Origin: Microcystis aeruginosa Ma_MB_S_20031200_S102
Lineage (GTDB): Bacteria > Cyanobacteriota > Cyanobacteriia > Cyanobacteriales > Microcystaceae
Length of the DNA stretch: 38,512 nucleotides
Assembly: GCA_007095845.1 (NCBI GenBank)
Contig: SFBI01000219.1
Location: 1 to 38,512 of the forward strand
Direction of reading: 5' to 3'
Shown here: one piece after another, positions 18,663-26,877 of the stretch
Layout of the letters: each line of letters opens with the position of its first letter
Numbering within the stretch: the stretch's first letter is position 1
The notes under the pieces: model-generated
The model's database searches: none
Told to the model about the DNA's origin: nothing
The model's input: the letters and a program-made list of their open reading frames with translations, nothing else
Program-made: the position numbers and the translations under genes

Positions 18663-21600
18663 CAATCATATCCCCCCTGTCCCATAACTCTCCCCAATTA
18701 TAATTAACACTACACGCCCCCAAATCCGGCTCTCTCTGGAATGGCTGGCGCACATATCTGACCTGGACTTCCTCTGAGGGAGAAACCGAAACCAAGGCCA
18801 GCAGAAAATCCTCTGGTTTGTTAAGGGATGCAAGGATCTCGTTCTTGGTGACAGTCACCGTCTCTGCTCCTTCTACTCTACCCTTTACCTCGATAAACCG
18901 TAAGCGGCCAGTTCCGGTTCGGCGGGATTCGATGTCATAGCCGCACTTCTCGGCGCTCACATCCCGCGGTTCATACCCCAAAGCCTTCTCGGCCGCCATG
19001 ACTGCCGCCATTGCCAGCTGCTCGACGCGCTTTGTCTCCCGGGCAAACATTGGCTTGCCTAAAAGTCGCCCTAACAGTCCCCCCGGTACGATGAGGGCTG
19101 CCCCCACCACCACCGGCGGCGATGGGGATAAATGACGCTCCTGCTCCAATTCAGACAAGCGCTTTTGCAACCGCGTTTGTAGTTCATCGGCCCGCATCTG
19201 GGCTTTGTTGGAATTGATCCGGGCATTTGTCTTTCCCGCTTCTTCCTGTAGGCGCAACTGGGCTGCCCGATGGTCCCAGTAGTTGATCTCCTTAGTCAGA
19301 CGGTCTTTAACTGCTATAAGGGTCTTTTCAATTAACTCTTCCTTGCGCTGCCGTACCTCCTGAAGATGGGAAGCGACGAGGTTAGCGATCGCATAATTGC
19401 GGGCCCGGCTCTCAATCTCATTACCGATAGGGAGAGAATCAAGGATCGGCCCTAGGATCGCCCGCTCCTCCTCCTGCAAAGGACGATAATCCAGATAAGG
19501 GGCATACCCAGCATCTCTCTCTCCCTGTCTCTGTGGTTCAAATAGTTCCACATACTGCATTCGCCGCGACACCACCCGCCGTCTGCCATCGGGATTCATC
19601 CGAGCGTCTTGAATGGCGTGTTCTAAGTACACCAGTACGCGAATTTCCTCGCTTGGATCACTGTCATCAACTAGGATAGCCCCCCGTCTGAGTAATTCCC
19701 GATGCCGTTCCAAGACAAGATCGATAGTGGCATCTAACAGGGGATGGCCGGGACAGACAAAGGTAGCAACGGGTTTACCCGGAACACTAATCAGGTCTTT
19801 ATCAAAACAGATGCGCTCATAGCGTTTGAGAATTGGCTCTCCTATCCCTAAAGAGCGGTCCCTGTTACGGATAACGGCGGGGACGTTGGTAATCTCGTAT
19901 CGCTTTGGCTCTCGCTGGCGTAGGGTGCCGCCTAAGCGTTGGAAGGCTTCGAGGAAAAATGCGGCAATGAAGTGCGGCTGTAACCGTCTGGCTTCGGCTC
20001 GCTCCATATTTTCTCGAATTTTCTGAACTTTGGAAGCATCGATCGAATCCCGTGCTAGGGCGCGTTCTTCGAGCAATTCCCTTAGTCTCTCTTGATCGAG
20101 CTTTTCAGAGATGACCTCGTTTAAGCGTGCTTTTATATCTGGGCGATCGCCGTAACGGATGGCTTTGATGAGAAGTTCGCGCAATTCTTTTCCCGCAATG
20201 GCTTTGCCTAAAACGTCGAACACCCGTCCGCCTAAAGCTTTTTGTTCGGCTTCGAGTTTTTCGAGGAGCGTCCGATACACATCTCCCTCGCGGGTTTCGT
20301 GAGCCACCAAATTCCAGAGATGACAAACCTCGGTCTGTCCAATCCGGTGAATACGACCGAATCGCTGTTCTAGGCGGTTTGGGTTCCAGGGTAGGTCATA
20401 ATTGACCATGAGATGCGCTCGTTGCAGGTTGATCCCCTCTCCGGCGGCATCGGTGGCCAGAAGTACCTGTACTCCTACGTCTTGCTTGAAGCCTTCTTCG
20501 GCTTTTTTGCGGTCTTCCCGACCCATCCCACCGTGAATGGTGACAACAACTTCTGGGTTGCCAAGGAGTGTACTGATCCGCTCTTTCAGGTAGTTGAGGG
20601 TGTCTCTGTGTTCGGTGAAGACGACTATTTTGCGGCGGTATCCCCCTGCATCGAACATCTCCGCTTCATCCTGGAGAAGATGGGAAAACTCTTCCCACTT
20701 ACGGTCTTTTCCGCTCCGTCGAACGGTATTGGCTAGGTCTTCAAGCTTTTTCAGCAGGGCGATTTCAATCTGTAGTTCGGCAATGGTACGCGATGCTGTG
20801 GCCTGATCGACCACCTCCTCGACCGTAGCCTCCCGCTCGCTGCTATCGGTATCCTCAAAGTCGTCATTGATGTCGTCTTGGTCAAGGACGGTAGCAAATT
20901 CTATCTCCAGCGACTGGCCTCGCTTGAGCAGTTCTTCTTCTCGGAGTCGCTTTTGCAGCCGTTCTCGTCGTCGTTTCAAGGATTGATAGATGGCTTCCGG
21001 AGAGGAGGCGAGGCGGCGTTGCAAAATGGTGAGGGCAAAGCCGACTGTTCCCTTGCGCCCGTTATTGGCCAGGGCTTCGGCTCGGTCAAATTCTTCGCGT
21101 ACATACTCGGTGACTCGACTGTAGAGGATCGCTTCTTGGTCGGAGAGGGGGTAACTGACCGTGTGAGCGATTCTTTCGGGGAAAAGTGGCTTGCCGTCAA
21201 ACTTGAGTAGTTCTTCTTTGACTAGGCGGCGCATCAGGTCGGAAGTATCTGATACATGAACTCCGTCCCGGAATCGCCCCTCAAAGCGATCGCCATCAAG
21301 GAGGGCTAGGAATAACTGAAAGTCTTCTTCTTTGCCGTTGTGGGGAGTCGCGGTCATCAGCAGGAAGTGGCGGGTAACACTAGAGAGGAGTTTGCCCAAT
21401 TTGTAACGCTTTGTTTCCCTAATTTCCCCACCAAAGAAAGAAGCGGACATCTTGTGGGCCTCATCGCAGATGACCAGATCCCAATCAGTCTGCTGGAGTT
21501 TCTTCTTGAGGTCGTCATTACGGCTGAGTTTATCAAGCCTAGCAATGACCAGACCCATTTCGGCGAGGGCGTTGCCGGTGCGGGCCGTTTCGATGCGATC

Positions 21601-22152
21601 GTTGGTGAGGATATCGAAGGGAAGGTGAAATTTGTTATGTAGTTCATCTTGCCACTGCACTGCGAGGCTGCCTGGACAGACGATTAAGCAGCGCGCTAAG
21701 TCACCTCGAATCAGGAGTTCTCGAATTAACAATCCCGCCATGATGGTTTTCCCGGCGCCGGGGTCATCGGCCAACAAAAAGCGTAGGGGTTGGCGATCGA
21801 GCATCTCACCGTAAACAGCAGTGATTTGATGAGGGAGTGGTTCTACCAGAGAGGTATGGACGGCTAGAAGCGGGTCAAACAGGTAGGCCAACCGGATGCG
21901 ATGGGCTTCGGAAACTAGGCGCAGTAAAGCTCCGTCGCCATCGAAACCCCACGGTCTTCCTTCGGTGAGAATCTCTAGGGTTGGCTCTCGGTATCGAAGG
22001 AGCAGTTCTGTGTAGGGTTGTCCGTTGGTATCTTTGTAGGTCAGTTCTACCGCGTCGCCGCCATGCCACTTGGCCTCGATGACGGTAATGCTTTGATTGG
22101 GCAGAATGCCGTTAACAATAGAGCCGCTCGTTAGTTCCTCAAGTTTAGTCAT
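18637..22152 (-). CDS. SNF2-type helicase with a DUF3883-like C-terminus (DrmD-like)
   Basis: This 1171-residue protein has SNF2/DEAH helicase motifs: Walker A DDPGAGKTIMAG at about 129-140, DEAH at 230-233, TATPHNGKEEDF, and the C-terminal helicase part (VFTEHRDTLNYL, ATDAAGEGINLQ, RFGRIHRIGQ). Near the end, GYDIES followed by RFIEVKGR matches a DUF3883-type nuclease-like fold. The arrangement resembles DrmD-type helicases of DISARM-related systems. It is the first gene of the island and starts only six bases after the YqiA-like gene. The last residues (EPQRHEGH) come from repeat DNA. It probably remodels or translocates on DNA for the methylase and DUF499 partner; this is inference. Confidence 0.88.
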   Translation of the reverse strand: MTKLEELTSGSIVNGILPNQSITVIEAKWHGGDAVELTYKDTNGQPYTELLLRYREPTLEILTEGRPWGFDGDGALLRLVSEAHRIRLAYLFDPLLAVHTSLVEPLPHQITAVYGEMLDRQPLRFLLADDPGAGKTIMAGLLIRELLIRGDLARCLIVCPGSLAVQWQDELHNKFHLPFDILTNDRIETARTGNALAEMGLVIARLDKLSRNDDLKKKLQQTDWDLVICDEAHKMSASFFGGEIRETKRYKLGKLLSSVTRHFLLMTATPHNGKEEDFQLFLALLDGDRFEGRFRDGVHVSDTSDLMRRLVKEELLKFDGKPLFPERIAHTVSYPLSDQEAILYSRVTEYVREEFDRAEALANNGRKGTVGFALTILQRRLASSPEAIYQSLKRRRERLQKRLREEELLKRGQSLEIEFATVLDQDDINDDFEDTDSSEREATVEEVVDQATASRTIAELQIEIALLKKLEDLANTVRRSGKDRKWEEFSHLLQDEAEMFDAGGYRRKIVVFTEHRDTLNYLKERISTLLGNPEVVVTIHGGMGREDRKKAEEGFKQDVGVQVLLATDAAGEGINLQRAHLMVNYDLPWNPNRLEQRFGRIHRIGQTEVCHLWNLVAHETREGDVYRTLLEKLEAEQKALGGRVFDVLGKAIAGKELRELLIKAIRYGDRPDIKARLNEVISEKLDQERLRELLEERALARDSIDASKVQKIRENMERAEARRLQPHFIAAFFLEAFQRLGGTLRQREPKRYEITNVPAVIRNRDRSLGIGEPILKRYERICFDKDLISVPGKPVATFVCPGHPLLDATIDLVLERHRELLRRGAILVDDSDPSEEIRVLVYLEHAIQDARMNPDGRRRVVSRRMQYVELFEPQRQGERDAGYAPYLDYRPLQEEERAILGPILDSLPIGNEIESRARNYAIANLVASHLQEVRQRKEELIEKTLIAVKDRLTKEINYWDHRAAQLRLQEEAGKTNARINSNKAQMRADELQTRLQKRLSELEQERHLSPSPPVVVGAALIVPGGLLGRLLGKPMFARETKRVEQLAMAAVMAAEKALGYEPRDVSAEKCGYDIESRRTGTGRLRFIEVKGRVEGAETVTVTKNEILASLNKPEDFLLALVSVSPSEEVQVRYVRQPFQREPDLGACSVNYNWGELWDRGDMIEPQRHEGH

Positions 22153-22158
22153 GATCGC

Positions 22159-22812
22159 CTAAAGACCGATGTCTAGAAATAATTGCATTTCAGCCCAGAT
22201 TCTTGTCAAAACATCGGTAAGGGCATGATCGCTATCTAATTCGATTAACTGTACCCAAGGACGAGAAAAAGCATAATAGCGACTATTTTCTAGGGGAATC
22301 ACCTCATCGTTACTGCCATGAATAATCAGGGTGGGGAGCTGCCGGATTAACTTTTCTTGGGGATAATTGGCTAAATCCTCAATAAACTTGTAATCAATTG
22401 GCAGATAACGACGATAACCGTAGTGATAAACCGATAAACTCCCAGATTTTTGCCAATTGGCTAGGGTTTCCGCTCCCAATTGTCCTAACCAAATCGGCCC
22501 GAAATTAAAAGCGGGAGCTAATAAAACGAGCCTTTGCACCTGAAAATAAGTTTCTGCCAGCCAAGCTGCCGTTAAACCGCCAAAACTGGAACCAATCAGT
22601 GTAACGGGAAACTGAGATTGTTCAATCAATTGGCCGACTTGAACAATCTGACGAGTGAGAGTTAAGCTAGAAAAGTCATCACCGTTAAGATCGGGAATTT
22701 CCATTGCTAAACCCCTCTTTTGCCAACAATGTCTCAAAAATTGCGCTTTTGTTGATTGGGGGCTAGAAGCAAAACTGTGTAGATAAATATATCTGTTTTC
22801 AAGGACTGCCAT
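22159..22812 (-). CDS. YqiA/YcfP-like alpha/beta hydrolase
   Basis: This 217-residue protein of the UPF0227/YqiA esterase type has a complete catalytic triad: S76 in GSSFGG, D169 in HGSNDEVIP and H196 in DSDHAL. The early motif YLHSFASSP is also typical. The substrate is unknown. It follows DUF2973 by 11 bases on the same strand, and its stop is six bases before the helicase start. Read-through into the accessory island is therefore possible. Confidence 0.85.
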   Translation of the reverse strand: MAVLENRYIYLHSFASSPQSTKAQFLRHCWQKRGLAMEIPDLNGDDFSSLTLTRQIVQVGQLIEQSQFPVTLIGSSFGGLTAAWLAETYFQVQRLVLLAPAFNFGPIWLGQLGAETLANWQKSGSLSVYHYGYRRYLPIDYKFIEDLANYPQEKLIRQLPTLIIHGSNDEVIPLENSRYYAFSRPWVQLIELDSDHALTDVLTRIWAEMQLFLDIGL

Positions 22813-22823
22813 TCTAGAACCAA

Positions 22824-23129
22824 TTAGATTTCTTCATCTTGCTCTTTGGTGACACTGGGAGAAGAATTATAAATGGCATCTAACTGTTGACGAGCATCTT
22901 CCACAGTGAGAGAACGAATCACTAACAGAGGTTCATTAATCGGTTGTCCGGCCTCGTCCAAAAGTTCGGGATGGGAAGTCATGGGATAACCGTAGGGATT
23001 ATAGGAATTAGCCGATTTAGCAGGACGTTTCTGGGAATCCATGCTGACAGTAATCAGACTCCGAATTAAATTATTAATGGTCAAAAAAGCGATAACTGTG
23101 AAGGCGAGGATATAGAGCAGATGTAACAT
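22824..23129 (-). CDS. DUF2973-family membrane protein
   Basis: This 101-residue protein has one N-terminal membrane segment (LHLLYILAFTVIAFLTI) followed by a soluble tail (NPYGYPMTSHPELLDEAGQP, then LLVIRSLTVEDAR). It matches DUF2973, a cyanobacteria-specific family of unknown function that commonly sits beside DUF2605, as it does here. The tail likely faces the cytoplasm. Confidence 0.8.
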   Translation of the reverse strand: MLHLLYILAFTVIAFLTINNLIRSLITVSMDSQKRPAKSANSYNPYGYPMTSHPELLDEAGQPINEPLLVIRSLTVEDARQQLDAIYNSSPSVTKEQDEEI

Positions 23130-23228
23130 TGGCCGAGTCTCCCATGAATTATGTGTGAATATTCCTAATTGCCAAAACTTTATGCTAAAAATTCGCTCAA
23201 CTCTCTAGCTTACCAAAAAAGTTTCAGG

Positions 23229-23576
23229 TTAAGCGTCAGTTTGAGGAGATTGATATTCTCCCCAACCCTGTAATCGACGACGACGACTGCTGACCCCCCA
23301 ACACTCTGCCACCAGCTGGTGCCAAGGCAACAACATCTTGGCCTCGATACCCACCTGACCACCTGTGGTTTTAAAGAGTAAATGAGCCGTGGCTACCTCC
23401 TGTTGGGCGTTTTTGACTCTTGCTAATAAATCGTTTTGTTCCTCGAGGCTGAGAAAGGATAATCTCTCGGATTCGAGGAGAAGACGGGAACGGGAAAACC
23501 AATAGGTGAAATCCTCTAGTAGAGGTTCCAAGATGGTTTTCAGGAGTTCGTTTTCGGCGGGTTGCGAAGGGAACAT
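23229..23576 (-). CDS. DUF2605-family protein
   Basis: This 115-residue protein (MFPSQPAENELLKTILEPLL, EDFTYWFSRSRLLLES, then GGQVGIEAKMLLPWHQLVAE) matches DUF2605, a cyanobacterial family of unknown function. The start MFPSQPAE at 23574-23576 was preferred over an ATG 60 bases upstream because the extra residues look unlike protein. It lies between tenA and the DUF2973 gene on the same strand. Confidence 0.8.
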   Translation of the reverse strand: MFPSQPAENELLKTILEPLLEDFTYWFSRSRLLLESERLSFLSLEEQNDLLARVKNAQQEVATAHLLFKTTGGQVGIEAKMLLPWHQLVAECWGVSSRRRRLQGWGEYQSPQTDA

Positions 23577-23651
23577 TATTTTTATAATGACGATTTTGCT
23601 TACCCTAATCTTAGCGTCATTTATATTTCTTAACATTGTGACGGGAAAATT

Positions 23652-24278
23652 TTAAGATTTGCCCCGGCTGTAGGCGGCACTAAAGAAGTCCTGTTCACAA
23701 CTAAGGGCATAACGATAGGATAAAGAGATATTTTCCGTCATCGGGGCGTATTTATCGGCTAATTTCTCTAACTGGCTTGCTAAAGCGGCGAATTCATCCC
23801 CACTATAACTATCAATCCAAGCTTGATAGGGATTCTCAGAAATCGGCTCTAAGGCTAATTGTTGACCCAGATAAGCATAAAGACGCATACAGGGACTCAT
23901 GGCCACGGCAATCGCACCGATGTCACCCATCCAAGCGGTAGCGAGGAGAAAATCCGTATAGCGACGGGTGGCATTAGCGGGCTGAACCTTTCTCAGGTCA
24001 ACCCCCCACTGTAGGGCATAATTTTCGTGTAATTCTAACTCCGTTAATACCCCCGCCGCTAACCGATGAAAGCTAGTAAATCCCTGCCAATCGGGAGCTT
24101 TAGCGGCGGCGATACTGTAAGCACGGGCGAAAGATTCCAGAAAAAAAGCATCCTGACCGACATAAAAAGCGAAACAGTCCCGTTTAAGCTCTCCTGTGGC
24201 GATATCTCGCACAAAAGGGTGTTCTAGACAAGCTTGTACTAGATCTTGATGGCTCTGCCAAAGTTGCTGACTAAGCAT
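23652..24278 (-). CDS. tenA: TenA-family thiaminase II
   Basis: This 208-residue TenA protein hydrolyses aminopyrimidine breakdown products so they can be reused in thiamine synthesis. The catalytic residues appear present: C130 in AMSPCMRLYAYLG, D43 in YVGQDAFF and E195 in LSCEQDFF. Length is normal. No TPP riboswitch was seen in the upstream region, which is filled with repeats. It heads a minus-strand set with DUF2605, DUF2973 and YqiA. Confidence 0.87.
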   Translation of the reverse strand: MLSQQLWQSHQDLVQACLEHPFVRDIATGELKRDCFAFYVGQDAFFLESFARAYSIAAAKAPDWQGFTSFHRLAAGVLTELELHENYALQWGVDLRKVQPANATRRYTDFLLATAWMGDIGAIAVAMSPCMRLYAYLGQQLALEPISENPYQAWIDSYSGDEFAALASQLEKLADKYAPMTENISLSYRYALSCEQDFFSAAYSRGKS

Positions 24279-24305
24279 GGGAAAATACTAATTAGGTGGA
24301 CGTGG

Positions 24306-24338
24306 GAATTATGAATTATGAATTATGAATTATGAATT
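24306..24338 (+). repeat. GAATTAT heptanucleotide array, left part
   Basis: The heptamer GAATTAT is repeated four times plus GAATTA. The same heptamer continues at 24434-24458 and again just after 24562. The array has thus been split twice by insertions. Confidence 0.9.
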
Positions 24339-24339
24339 A

Positions 24340-24434
24340 AGTAGTCGTGCAAAATTAATTTCCTAGTGAAGATAGGCAAGAGGCAAGAGGCAAGAGCGGG
24401 GTTAGATATGTGTAATTAATTTTGCTTAGGTACT
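24340..24434. mobile_element. MITE-like element A, copy 1
   Basis: A 95-base element with imperfect terminal inverted repeats, AGTAGTCGTGCAAAATTAAT at one end and AGTACCTAAGCAAAATTAAT at the other, flanked by TA on both sides. An inverted copy lies at 27273-27373. TA target sites and short TIRs fit a Tc1/mariner (IS630-type) MITE. Internally it holds GGCAAGA heptamers. It encodes nothing. Confidence 0.85.
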
Positions 24435-24458
24435 TATGAATTATGAATTATGAATTAT
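24434..24458 (+). repeat. GAATTAT array, middle part
   Basis: Three further GAATTAT copies lie between the two MITE-like elements, continuing the array begun at 24306. Confidence 0.85.
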
Positions 24459-24459
24459 A

Positions 24460-24561
24460 CTAAATCCGTTGAGTATAGGCTACATATCAGGAAAGGCACT
24501 CATGCAAGAGGCAAAAGCCAAAGGGTAGAATAAATAATCAGTTTTTAATAACTGGATTTAG
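24460..24561. mobile_element. MITE-like element B
   Basis: A 102-base element with terminal inverted repeats CTAAATCC and GGATTTAG, flanked by TA on both sides and by GAATTAT repeats beyond. No ORF is present. The TIRs differ from element A, so a different transposase would mobilise it. TA flanks again suggest the IS630/Tc1 type. Confidence 0.75.
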
Positions 24562-24723
24562 TATTATGAATTAGGAAGTCGGGAGTATTTAAGGTTGGTT
24601 AACTAGAGTTCGGCATCTCACAGGGTGACAGAGAGCCTGAGTTGTCACAGTTTCATTTCCTTGACCCAAACTGACGTTAACCCTGTTATGATACAGATAA
24701 CTGACCAAATTGGAATTAAAAAC
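24562..24723. promoter_or_regulatory. Upstream region of a short transcription unit
   Basis: A TATGAT box lies at 24687-24692 with TTGACC at 24661-24666. The 20-base spacing is long, so the -35 assignment is weak. The -10 match alone suggests a start point near 24700, just before the small ORF. Confidence 0.4.
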
Positions 24724-24931
24724 TATGCGACTTAAGCGATGGGAGTCCCCCCGCCGTCAGGGACGTAACGACAAAGGCAAGGGCGGTTCGGCCCGACAGC
24801 GACAACTGAAAAAACAATTTAAAATGTTGTCGAAAAAACTAAAAGGGGGAGAGAGTAACATCTCTCCTCTTTTTTTGTCCCCAGCAATCGCCGCTAAAAA
24901 ATCTTCCTCTGGGAAACTCTCAGTCTCCTGA
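24724..24931 (+). CDS. Small basic ORF of uncertain status
   Basis: This 68-residue ORF starts MRLKRWESPRRQGRNDKGKG and continues GSARQRQLKKQFKMLSKK. It is very rich in Arg and Lys, so it could bind nucleic acid. It is not recognised. A strong intrinsic terminator lies inside its last third, so a full-length message would rarely form. The true product may be a shorter or truncated peptide, or the locus may produce a small RNA. Confidence 0.4.
24845..24877 (+). terminator. Strong intrinsic terminator inside the small basic ORF
   Basis: A GGGAGAGA-gtaaca-TCTCTCCT stem is followed by CTTTTTTTG. The 9-10 bp stem, six-base loop and T-run make this a very good terminator about 150 bases after the proposed transcription start. 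Confidence 0.88.
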
Positions 24932-24972
24932 AACAGTCGGAGACTTGAGCCACTTTCAGATTAGGGAAAAAA

Positions 24973-25872
24973 ATGAAGCGTACACTTGCCGTCATGACGA
25001 TGACAGTAGCTTTAACCGTCACCAGCAACCATTCTAGCCTTGCGGGAGCAATCTTCGATCGCATTCAAAAAACTGGGGTAATTACTGCCGGCGCTCGTAA
25101 AGATGCTATTCCCTTTGGTTTTGTCAACTCCCAAGGCAAGTGGGTGGGTTACAGCCTTGATATGTTAGAGTTAATTCGCAAGGAAACCGAACGGAAGTTA
25201 GGAAAACCAATTAAATTAAAAATTGTTGAGATTAATCCCCAAAATCGTTTTGAAAAGTTGAAAACAGGGGTTATCGATATCGAATGTGGCTCCACTACTT
25301 TTACTTGGAAAAGAGAAAATGAAGTGGATTTTTCCGTTAGTTATTTTGCCAGTGGCACTCAATTGTTAACCCGCAAAGGTAGTAATCTCGATGACATCGG
25401 TAGCTTGGCAGGCAGACGCATTGGAGTGATTGCAAATACTACTAATGAAGCGGTAATTAAAACCCAACAACCCGCCGCTATTTTGGTCAAAGTTAAAAAC
25501 CGTGGCGAGGGTTTACAAAAACTAGAAATGGGAGAAATTGATGGTTTTGCCAGTGATGGCATTACCCTAGAAGGTTTAAGGAAAAGTGCTAAAAATCCTA
25601 ATAATTTAGCCATAGTTCCCTCCTATCCCTACGCCTACGAATCCTATGCCTGTACTTTACCTGAAAATGATTCTAAATGGCGCGATACAGTGAATTATAC
25701 CCTATTAAAATTCATGGAAGGGATCGTTAGTGACCAACAACAAGCGGTGACAATTTATGAACGTTGGTTTGGTGAAGACGGGGTTGTTCCCTATTCCAGA
25801 GAAACTATTAATGATTATTTTCAAGGCATTGTCAACACCTACGAATGGATTCCTTTAACTATATTTCCCTAA
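24973..25872 (+). CDS. Orphan amino-acid ABC-transporter substrate-binding protein
   Basis: This 299-residue protein belongs to the family 3 solute-binding proteins. It has a signal peptide (MKRTLAVMTMTVALTVTSNH, SSLAGA) without a lipobox, then typical segments: GVITAGARKDAIPFGFVN, NPQNRFEKLKTGVIDIECGS and AGRRIGVIANTTNEAVI. It should capture a polar amino acid in the periplasm. No permease or ATPase gene is near, so it must work with transporter parts elsewhere or act as a sensor. The gene appears intact. Confidence 0.85.
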   Translation: MKRTLAVMTMTVALTVTSNHSSLAGAIFDRIQKTGVITAGARKDAIPFGFVNSQGKWVGYSLDMLELIRKETERKLGKPIKLKIVEINPQNRFEKLKTGVIDIECGSTTFTWKRENEVDFSVSYFASGTQLLTRKGSNLDDIGSLAGRRIGVIANTTNEAVIKTQQPAAILVKVKNRGEGLQKLEMGEIDGFASDGITLEGLRKSAKNPNNLAIVPSYPYAYESYACTLPENDSKWRDTVNYTLLKFMEGIVSDQQQAVTIYERWFGEDGVVPYSRETINDYFQGIVNTYEWIPLTIFP

Positions 25873-25891
25873 AATCAAGACCTTTTTAGGG
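25867..25891 (+). terminator. Hairpin overlapping the substrate-binding protein stop codon
   Basis: CCCTAAAA pairs with TTTTAGGG across an eight-to-nine-base loop. The TAA stop lies in the left arm. No clear T-run follows, so its role as a terminator is uncertain. Confidence 0.4.
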
Positions 25892-25980
25892 ACAGGTTCA
25901 AAAAGGCACTCTTGCAAGTGGTAATTATGAATGGGGAAGTAGGAAGTGGGGAAGTGGGTTTTTAAAGGAGGCAGGAAAAT

Positions 25981-26325
25981 TTATTGTAATTTCTCAATGA
26001 TACTGATAATGATTCTCTTTAGCTGGGGGAGATTGTTTTGAATCACTTTCCAGACGACTTTTTCATCAATTGCCCAATATTCATGAACTAATTTATCCCG
26101 CATACCTGCGATGTTTTTCCAAGGAATATTGGGATAATTAACTCTCACTTCATCAGGAATATTTTTGACTGCTTCCCCGATTATTTCAATTAATTTTACT
26201 GCCGAAAGAAAGATTTCTATCTTAGTGGAAAATTCTGCAAAGCTTAGATCCTGAGTCATCTTTTCTAGTTGACAAATTGCCTCTAGAATGTCTTGCAGGA
26301 AATCTCTAAATTCCCGTTGCGTCAT
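25981..26325 (-). CDS. hepT: Second HepT-like HEPN toxin
   Basis: This 114-residue HEPN protein keeps the full RX4HXY signature, R76, H81 and Y83 in RDKLVHEY, the canonical form. It is the same family as the toxin at 1020-1370 but only moderately similar. Its ATG overlaps the stop of the partner gene (ATGA), so translation is likely coupled. The partner's active site is degenerate (next entry), so how this toxin is silenced is unclear. Confidence 0.88.
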   Translation of the reverse strand: MTQREFRDFLQDILEAICQLEKMTQDLSFAEFSTKIEIFLSAVKLIEIIGEAVKNIPDEVRVNYPNIPWKNIAGMRDKLVHEYWAIDEKVVWKVIQNNLPQLKRIIISIIEKLQ

Positions 26326-26615
26326 ACATAAATAACCTCGGATAAAATTCTTTCTCTCCTTTTTCCTTTTAAGCCATTTTTACTGATAACATCCGCTTTT
26401 ACCTTAAGTAAATCACTTAAATAATATTCCAGATCTACTAAATCTAGTAAACTAGGCGGTTCTGTATAATCTATCAGAATATTAACTTCACTATTTTCCT
26501 GCACTTCTCCTTTTACATAATCTCCAAAAATACCTAATTCACTGACATGATACTTTTCTTTTACTAAGGACTTAACTTGACCCAAAATCGCTTTAATTTC
26601 TTCTAAATTTTTCAT
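26322..26615 (-). CDS. MntA-like protein with a degenerate nucleotidyltransferase site
   Basis: This 97-residue protein aligns with MntA along its length (ELGIFGDYVKGEVQENSEVN, then ILIDYTEPPSLLDLVDLEYY). The catalytic GSX10DXD is replaced by G31-D32, ten residues, then E43-V-N45. The Ser and both Asp positions are changed. AMP transfer is therefore doubtful. It may neutralise the HEPN partner by binding alone, or be decaying. The gene otherwise looks intact, without frameshift. Confidence 0.8.
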   Translation of the reverse strand: MKNLEEIKAILGQVKSLVKEKYHVSELGIFGDYVKGEVQENSEVNILIDYTEPPSLLDLVDLEYYLSDLLKVKADVISKNGLKGKRRERILSEVIYV

Positions 26616-26877
26616 GATGCTTACCTTCTAAGATAACGGAAAAGATTTCTACCCTACTGATCAAAATTTTATTTCCTGTATCTGTATTGTAGCAGATATC
26701 GGATGAAAGAATACACCATACTCCTTGAAATCATGGGAATTGAGAGAGTTAGTCCAAAAATACCCTCTCAATTGACTGAATTAAGGGGCGATCGCAAGTT
26801 TTTTATTAATGGTTTTTAGGAGACTTTTGTGGTTTCCTTTTCTGAGGGTTTGGAGGGTTTTAGTTTGCACTTGAGGG
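26616..26877. other. Intergenic stretch upstream of the degenerate MntA gene
   Basis: No coding frame is convincing. The stretch holds a HIP1 site (GCGATCGC) and T-rich runs. It should contain the promoter of the minus-strand pair. Confidence 0.35.

Noticed and set aside
18390-18707. Open frames made of HKGTKDTK or LCAFVV repeats
   Set aside because: They consist of the repeat in different frames on both strands and have no ribosome site. The real gene starts lie inside or beyond them.
24279-24340. TPP riboswitch upstream of tenA
   Set aside because: No thi-box-like sequence was seen; the region is tandem repeats and small elements.
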